Positions 57,539 through 64,000 of a stretch of 64,000 nucleotides of DNA are shown here, piece by piece. Under the pieces are notes generated by a model. That model searched no databases, had not been told where the DNA came from, and saw only the letters and a program-made list of their open reading frames with translations. Position 1 is the stretch's first letter. Each line of letters begins with the position of its first letter. Made by a program: the position numbers and the translations under genes. Source of the stretch: Rhipidocladum racemiflorum (taxonomy: Eukaryota; Streptophyta; Magnoliopsida; Poales; Poaceae); NCBI GenBank assembly GCA_036346355.1, contig CM070590.1, positions 44,611,749-44,675,748 of the forward strand, in the 5' to 3' direction.

Positions 57539-57997
57539 TTAAGGTTTTGTGAATGAAGTTCAAAAGGGAAGTTGTTCTGACTTCATTAGGTTGTTTACGA
57601 TAATGGTTTGAAATGTTGATGTGAGGTTTTTGGCGTATTAATTAATTTGATTGAGCCCTTTAGTGGTTGAAATCGAGGTTTGCGGTTGAGGAAAATTCTA
57701 TTGAGATTCCTTGTTCGGGAGTTCTCTGGAATATAGAATGTTAGGAAGTGTTGTCTTTTGCAAATTTTATTGGGAATTGAATAGAAAAGTGGAATTGTGA
57801 GAGGATGCACTTAGTTAAGCTAAGTCAACTCTTTCTCGCTAAGTGTTTGTTTTGGGAGTTTGTTTGTCGTTTGGTTCGGTTTGAGTGTTTCGGTGGTTGT
57901 CTTGTGTTGAAAAGAAGTCTTTAGTCCCATGGGGACATTGTTTTATTTTTTTGGCGTTCTTTGGATTCGAGGTCGAATGCTATTAAGGGGGATAGAA
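57539..57997 (+). mobile_element. Element D interior end with palindrome and PPT
   Basis: The interior of D resumes after C1. It contains GATTCGAGGTCGAATG (57964-57979, one base off the family palindrome) and the purine tract TAAGGGGGATAGAA up to 57997, followed by the 3' LTR. Confidence 0.72.
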
Positions 57998-60019
57998 TGT
58001 GACATTATAGAATGTGACTTTATAGAATGTGACTTTATAGATGTGGCATTACGGTACGGTTTGATATTGTGTTTTGGGCCATTTTCGGGTGTTTGGGCCT
58101 TTTCGGCGATGTTTGGGCCTTGGGGGAAATAATCCGGGCCTTGGGGGATCTATTTTGGGCCGAAGGTGGAGCATCCTTGGCCCATGTGGAGGTGAAAGTA
58201 GGCAGCAACCCTGCTGGCCTAGGGCGCCCAACCCTAGTTCCCCCCCAAGCCTCCCCTCCCACCTAGCCGCCACTCCCCTCCTCTCCACCCGTTGCGCCTC
58301 TACCTCTCCACCTCCCCTAGCTGGCCCAGGCTGAGATCCATCCCATCCCATGCTGCCACACCCTTCCACTCCGTTGATCTCTCTGTGGGGAAGCTCCGCA
58401 AACGAGAGGATCTGGCGAATTTGGCGTGCGAAAGGAGATCGAGGGCCAGGAGGAGAAGATTTCGTCGTTCTAGCGGTTCTTCGAGGGAGGTAAGCGTTTG
58501 TAAATTCTTTTTTAGGGTTGAGATGCTAGTTAGAAGGGAGATTTCATGCCTAACATCCATGAGTAGGTGCTGTTCCTAGTTGGGATTAGGGTAATTGCGA
58601 TTTTGTCCCAAGTTCTGTTTTCGTGTAGATTTGCACCGCAACATAGGGCTTGCGTTTCGGCAATTTTAGAGGCATTTCCTGATCGGCTGGTTATTATGGA
58701 AGTTGTATATAATTTAATTATCTTTCAGTGGACACCAAGAACGTGAAATTCTGTTCAGCCGTTTAAAAGTTATCCCTGTTTTACCAAACGTTGTCAAATC
58801 TATGATGAGATTAGGACAGATCGTGTTCAACTGTAGATTAGAAAACTTTAGATGCCGAATCAGTCTTCGCCAATACTTAGTAAAAGATGTAAAATTTCCT
58901 AATCTTCGAAAAAAAGTACTCGTTTACTTGATTTGGAGTTTTAGAACTCAAGTTATGCTAGTTGGAAGCTCGCTATCCTGATGGGACAGATTCTCTGTTT
59001 TCGGGTTTTTGGAGTGGGTTGCGAGGTCAGTGTAGAAGATCATTCTTGTTGTGTCTTTGGGGGCTTGTTTTGAGTGTAATGTACCTTTGTGCAGGTGGTG
59101 TGACACCGTGAGTGCCCTCAACCTCTCGCCACACCGTCGCTCACAGTTGAAGGCATGTGTATTGTAGCGGTTCTGGCTTAGGGTGCCATAGTGTTTGAGA
59201 TTGAGATAGTCTATTTTTGTTTATGATATGATGCCATGATTGATTCTTGCAAGTGACATGATGAAAATGATTTATTATAAGGCTATGCAATGATTAGTTT
59301 GAGTTTATGCAAGTTAGTTATGTTTATGGCATATTTGCATACATGGCATGAGGACTGGCCAGGTTGGTGAGAAAGTCATAACTAGTCCGGTGAGGTCGGT
59401 GAGAAAGTTATGACTAATCCAGAGCGCCATTGAGAAAGACCTACCTTGTGATTCCAACCACAGTTGTGAATGGAAGCGAGGAGTAATCACCTTCCACAGG
59501 ATGGAAGGAAAAAGGGGGTGCATTCGTCAATACCGGTATGTGCTAAGCAAAGAGACATGTGCTTTGCATTGCATGAATGGAATGTTAATGAGATGCTCAT
59601 GATATTCTATAAGATTTTATGAAGATGATTATAAGACATTTATGATGATGTTGTATGAAAGGTTAACGAAAATGTTATGAGTGTTATTATTGTCTACTCC
59701 ATTGCAATACACTTTGCTAATTGATGAACTCACGCTTGTTGTTTGATGTTTCTTTTAGGTACCTCAAGATCGTCATATGGGAAAGGGAACTAGTGAAATG
59801 TCTTCACTTAGTTGCACTCAATTAGACAACCATACACTTCCATTCATAGTTGTGATGTTTATCCTGGTTTATGCTATATTGTGCTTGGTTCTCCTATTCC
59901 CTTCATATTTGGTTCATGAAACGTTGGAGTTAAGATTCGGAGCTTGAAATAATGTTTTAACTTCTGTTATCCATGATTTAGATGTCACTTGTTGTGCTAT
60001 TATGTTGTATTATTATTGT
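57998..60019 (+). repeat. Element D 3' LTR, 3'-truncated
   Basis: It starts TGTGACATTATAG with a short triplicated TGTGACTTTATAGA-like motif. It then has the family A block order: GC-rich block (58180-58340), donor-like gggag|gtaagcg (58488), a degenerate copy of the family palindrome near 58975, tgtgcag|gtggtgtgacacc (59090), ggtgagaaagt repeats (59367-59410) and ttttag|gtacc (59754). The last few hundred bases with TGTTACA are missing; family C interior begins at about 60020. Confidence 0.72.
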
Positions 60020-60191
60020 TAAGATTCGGAGCCTGAAGTCTCAACTTAGCAGCCTCCAAAGCATCATAGGTCTCTTGAAGCTCCTGCATGGTGCTCTCCA
60101 TGACCTCCTCCTGAGCAGCAGCAAAACTGGCTAATTTCACGACTTCAACATCTCCATCAAGGTTAATACTGGCACTAGTGGCACGTCCCTC

Positions 60192-60512
60192 CTATGGATG
60201 GATATGAAACACAGTCTGCTGCAGCTCCTCTAAGTAGTCATGAGTGATGCTGCACATTGCAAGATATGTTGACTCCTGAATACTAGCCTCGAAAGTCAAC
60301 CTCCTCACTATTATCTTGATGCGATGGCTAGCCTTCGTATCTTCACGTGCATAGATGTTGACTTTACAGATCATCCCGCGTCCTTCTCCATTGACAATCC
60401 AATTGCTGGCTCTATAAATCGACTTATCGAATCCTCCTAGCACCTGAAGCATCCTCCACAACTCAACAGCATAACCACCATTGCGCTCTCCATAAGTGTG
60501 CATCATGCTCAT
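60192..60512 (-). pseudogene. Gag-like or uncharacterised ORF of the family C element
   Basis: 106 codons beginning MSMMHTYGERNGGYAVELWR and including VLGGFDKSIYRASNWI. Similar runs occur in uncharacterised proteins encoded by grass LTR elements, which I recognise only as a type without a known function. It has no zinc knuckle or catalytic motif. It lies 200 bases after the primer site, where gag would start, and the frame ends early. Confidence 0.45.
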
Positions 60513-60709
60513 CTACGAAAAGACAACTCTCGTGAGATCACAAATTTTTAAAACAGGTTAATCAACAGGAAATTTTAGCATAGGTATGAAACAAGGAAGA
60601 CGGGATAAGTAAAGAATTCATTGATCTTCCTGATAAATTTTAATTTTAGAAAATATTTTTATCCTCCCTAATGTTCAGTTTAACTAGGGTCAAGTCCTAT
60701 AGCCAGTAT

Positions 60710-60722
60710 GGCTCTAATACCA
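60710..60722 (-). other. Family C primer binding site
   Basis: On the minus strand TGGTATTAGAGCC lies four bases beyond the LTR end. It differs by one base from the usual initiator tRNA-Met site TGGTATCAGAGCC. Confidence 0.7.
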
Positions 60723-60726
60723 CCTC

Positions 60727-63538
60727 TGTCATGATCCAAATGTGCAAATCCGGACCATTTGTTTATTCAGCACTAGTCTAGGATCACATTAGTGCAAATA
60801 GTCTCAACATAGATGAATTATCACAGTCATACACAATGGAATAATAAATAATAACTTCATCTATTAATCTAACCTGTTTGGTCAACCTTATGATCAACTT
60901 ACAATAATATGCCTCACAAGGCAAAGACTCAAAAATAATGAAATTTGAAGCGAAAAATAAAGACTCATAATAACCAATCAATTTACTACAGGCAACTGAC
61001 AAGGCTCGCAAACTAATTTGACTCCTCCTAGAACTCCTCCTCAATGAATGCAAGTCATGCACAGAATGGACTCAACAAGTGATGCGCAGAATGCAAGTCT
61101 ATTAACTATATGCATGGCTTATTCTAAATGAATGGCTGAAGTGGTTATTTTGCACAAAGCAACTTTACAAATGATTAACATATATAGATTGAAATGATCG
61201 TAAATCAAATATCATTACTAAATAACTTTTCCCACCCTAGTTGATTATTGTGCAACACATGCTAACAACAATTCAACATCCATGTAGAAAAACACATGCC
61301 TCTACATATCAACATTATCTTGTGGCAACACATGGCACACCATTTCAGAAACACATGGTATAATCCATTAATCAATATTAAACTTGTATTTTCTCAAAAT
61401 GATATCAATAACATGTTGCATGCTTAAGCATACTAGTCACGAACTAGTAACCCATGTTGGCATTTAAAATAGCAATCCACTAATAAACAACAATCCTAGG
61501 GTGACAAATGAACATGGCATACAAATAATAATGACAAGGTGGAAATAAATCAAATTGGTTGATTAACTATTCCCAAATTAATTGAAATTATTTTAATTTG
61601 AATTAGCATGCAATAGTTTGAAATAATATAATTTTAAAACATGGGATCAATATGATCAAAGCACAACTTGCCTTGGAAAAGCTCTTGCTCCTACTATGAA
61701 CCTTGCTCTTGGACTAGAACTTCTCCCTTGAAACACTCAAGCACCTCGACGTCTACGTGTAACGAACAAATAAACAAATAAATGCCAAAAATAGGGAGAA
61801 AATCAACACTAAAAAATAAACAGTGCAAACCACCATTAAATAGAGCAAAATTTTTCAAATTTATAGGCTTTGGAATCACGTTAATCGGAGTTTGTATGTG
61901 CAAGAATGAGCTATTTGAATTTTAAAAATTCAAATAAAAGAATAAACGAATTAATAGATTTTTTTTGTACTGGAAAATATGAAATATGATGTCATGCTTA
62001 CATCAGCACCAAAAACAATTTCGCCAAAATAATTTTTATTTAGAAATTCTAACTATGACGTCATGCTGACATCATCATGACACGTGGACCAATTAGGTGT
62101 TGACACGTGTCCAAGCTGATTTTAATTTCCCAACCTAATTAATTTTCAACTAAAAATTTTGGTTTATGATGTCACTGCTAACGTCATCAACTAATTAAAT
62201 AAAATAAATATTTGTCTGGAAAAATTTTACTATGCTCACATGTGGGTCCCACGGCTGACCTCATCACGACCTGTGTGGTCTGTGACTCTTTGGTTATTAT
62301 GCTCTATGTGGCAGGCTCTGATTGGCTCATCTCACGATTAGATCTAGACCGTATAGTTTGAATCGGACTTTTGATATCAACCCGGTCAGCAACACACTCG
62401 CAAGCACATGGCGATCCATCATAGTGTCCACGTGGCTTTGATCTGGACCCTCTAATTTAGATCTAATAGCTACGATCAAAGACGATGACCTCAATGGTGA
62501 GATGCACAGTGCAACTACGTGGCGTGCATCTAGCTGTTCAACACGAATCGGACCATTGGGATCTACTACAGTTAAACAGATTGGAGATGCATTGGGATTT
62601 CAACACGTGGACTCACCTGGTCTGTCCGATGCTGATTTGACGGTCGGTGAAGCTACACGACACTCTGGTGGCTCATGCTGATGAGGTCTTCGCTGGCACA
62701 GGGAACAACAACATCTCAGCGGTGCTACTGTTGTCCTGCAGTGACTCCAAGCACACGAACGGATGCGACATGTTGCAAGGATCACAAATCCAAGATCCCA
62801 CACGATAGAACTGACTAGAGGTGAACGGAATCAAACAAAGAAGGTGGCGATGCTCAATGAACTTTGACGATCAATCATGGGTGTGTGGCAATAGCTCGGC
62901 ATCGAAGCATGGGGCAGTCAAGGCGGTAGGCAATGGAGCACTTAATGCGCACTTCCGTGCTTTAAATACCGGTTTGAATGTCGAGTTCGGTGAGAAAATC
63001 ATGGCCTATTCAGCTCGAATGATGGAGTCTGGCAGAGGCATAGCCATGCCGACGTGGTGCAATCCTAGCTGGACCATAGGCACGATCCAATAACTCACGC
63101 ACAACTGCAACACGGTCAAATCTCCACCGTCGGATCAAAATTCGATGGTCACGATCCTAGGTTTAGGGTTTGCAACGTAGTACAGGTTGGCGCTGGCTGA
63201 TGTGGGTTGGGCTGAGGCCAGTCAGGTCCAAATGGCTTGGCCCAATACTATTCATTTGATTTTTCTAGTTTTTCTTATTTATAATATTTCTTGTATTTGA
63301 AATAAGTTAAGAAAAATAGTAAAAATATCAAAAAAAAATTATATAAAAATTCGAAAAAATATTTTGAGACATTTCAAACTCAAATAAAATATTTCCCACA
63401 AATATTTATACAAAATTTTCAAATATTTAATAATTCAATAAAGGCTTAATTTAGATTAATTCCAAATAAATTCTAGAAAATTCTTAAAAATTTATAAGAC
63501 ACATTAAATGCAAGAAAAGCAAAAATTGGGACATTACA
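60727..63538 (-). repeat. Family C LTR, complete minus-strand copy
   Basis: On the minus strand it starts TGTAATGTCCCAATTTTTGC (63538) and ends GGATCATGACA (60727), 2,812 bases. It is collinear with C0 and C1 but diverged. A dyad at 63127-63148 is positionally equivalent to 6118-6139. Several others (62335-62356, 62450-62470) correspond to the remaining dyads in weaker form. The ORF at 62821-63093 lies in the LTR and is not called. Confidence 0.8.
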
Positions 63539-64000
63539 TTCACCCAGAAAAATATGATACACTTCAAAAATCAACCAAAATAGTTGAAGGAAACAAGTCC
63601 AAAGTTAGAAGCTTCTCCGCAACTCAATTATCCTTGTATATAATTATTGACCTAATGATATGAATTGGAATTACAAAAAATGTTTCTTGTCTTATATGGA
63701 ACATATGCACGCACTTGTAGACCCATAGACACATTCACACCCACCAATTTCATAAGTTTCTACATACCCAACTCATTGTGCAGTTTTTAATATAACCAAA
63801 AACACTAAGTCAAGTGCTAATTTCCAAATTTGAGTATCATTTCTCCCTTGAAAACCCATGTAGCAACCACCTGTTTGAGCACTAGTATTTCACTAAAAGT
63901 CAAAATGGCATTACACAAACAAAATTAAGGGGTTGCTTGGATCCCAGGTTTCATCCATACCATATTTTGTACCTCAGTACCTTAGTAGAAACACACAATA
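63539..64000. other. Unassigned sequence right of the nest
   Basis: AT-rich DNA that matches no other part of the window by eye. It has no ORF, repeat or RNA gene that I can support. It may be the target into which the family C element inserted, or part of another element continuing beyond the window. Confidence 0.4.

Larger units (their letters stand above)
60020..63538 (-). mobile_element. Family C gypsy-type element, 5' LTR plus partial interior
   Basis: A minus-strand LTR (60727-63538), a primer binding site and about 700 bases of interior with one gag-like ORF. The rest of the interior and the 3' LTR are absent; the sequence joins D's LTR at about 60020. This copy is the only one in the window that shows what follows a family C LTR. 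Confidence 0.75.

Overview
The window is intergenic DNA from a large plant genome, most likely a grass (Poaceae). The signs are a Sirevirus-type Ty1/copia element, Tekay-like Ty3/gypsy elements with kilobase-long LTRs, a CACTA transposon with a captured exon cluster, and GC-rich gene-like blocks of the kind seen at grass 5' ends. I see no intact host gene, no rRNA or tRNA gene and no CRISPR array. Almost every base can be assigned to a transposable element, and most boundaries are fixed by TG...CA LTR ends and target-site duplications (TSDs).

Nesting, outermost to innermost. (1) Element D, a diverged non-autonomous gypsy on the + strand: interior 2231-5716 and 57539-57997, 3' LTR 57998-60019, 5' end outside the window. 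A partial LTR of a second family (family C) at 1-2230 ends inside D. (2) A solo LTR of family C, C1, sits in D with TSD TGAGA. It is split into 5717-6936, 42073-42657 and 56021-57533, so it spans 52 kb. (3a) Inside C1 lies a minus-strand gypsy cluster: a complete element E2 (LTRs 18733-21125 and 40047-42072) that shares one LTR with a truncated tandem copy E1 (interior 6937-18732). (4a) E1 contains N1, a complete + strand element (9709-18640, TSD TAAGT). (4b) E2 contains N3, a + strand element (22824-37633, TSD GAAAC) whose middle interior is inverted. (5) N3 contains a 9.3-kb Sirevirus copia (26981-36273, TSD CTATG) with long gag and pol ORFs. (3b) Also inside C1 is a CACTA transposon (42658-56020, TSD AAC), which in turn carries (4c) a minus-strand autonomous-type Ty3/gypsy element G (43021-52591, TSD TTAGT). 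After D comes a minus-strand family C element (5' LTR 60727-63538, partial interior 60020-60726), then about 460 unassigned bases.

How the parts relate. N1, E1, E2, N3 and D (family A) have LTRs with the ends TGTGACA...TGTTACA, an initiator-tRNA-Met-type primer site and a near-palindrome just before the polypurine tract. They have about 4 kb of interior without a pol gene. G has the same LTR type, primer-site position and pre-PPT palindrome and carries frameshifted protease, RT, RNase H and integrase, so it looks like the autonomous partner of the family. The copia is the only element with long open frames. Its RNase H end is fused in frame to downstream sequence, so it is probably not fully functional. 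The CACTA element carries four recognisable exons, with introns, of the gene for mitochondrial pyruvate dehydrogenase E1 beta.

All comparisons were made by eye. Percentages, ages and lineage names are inferences.
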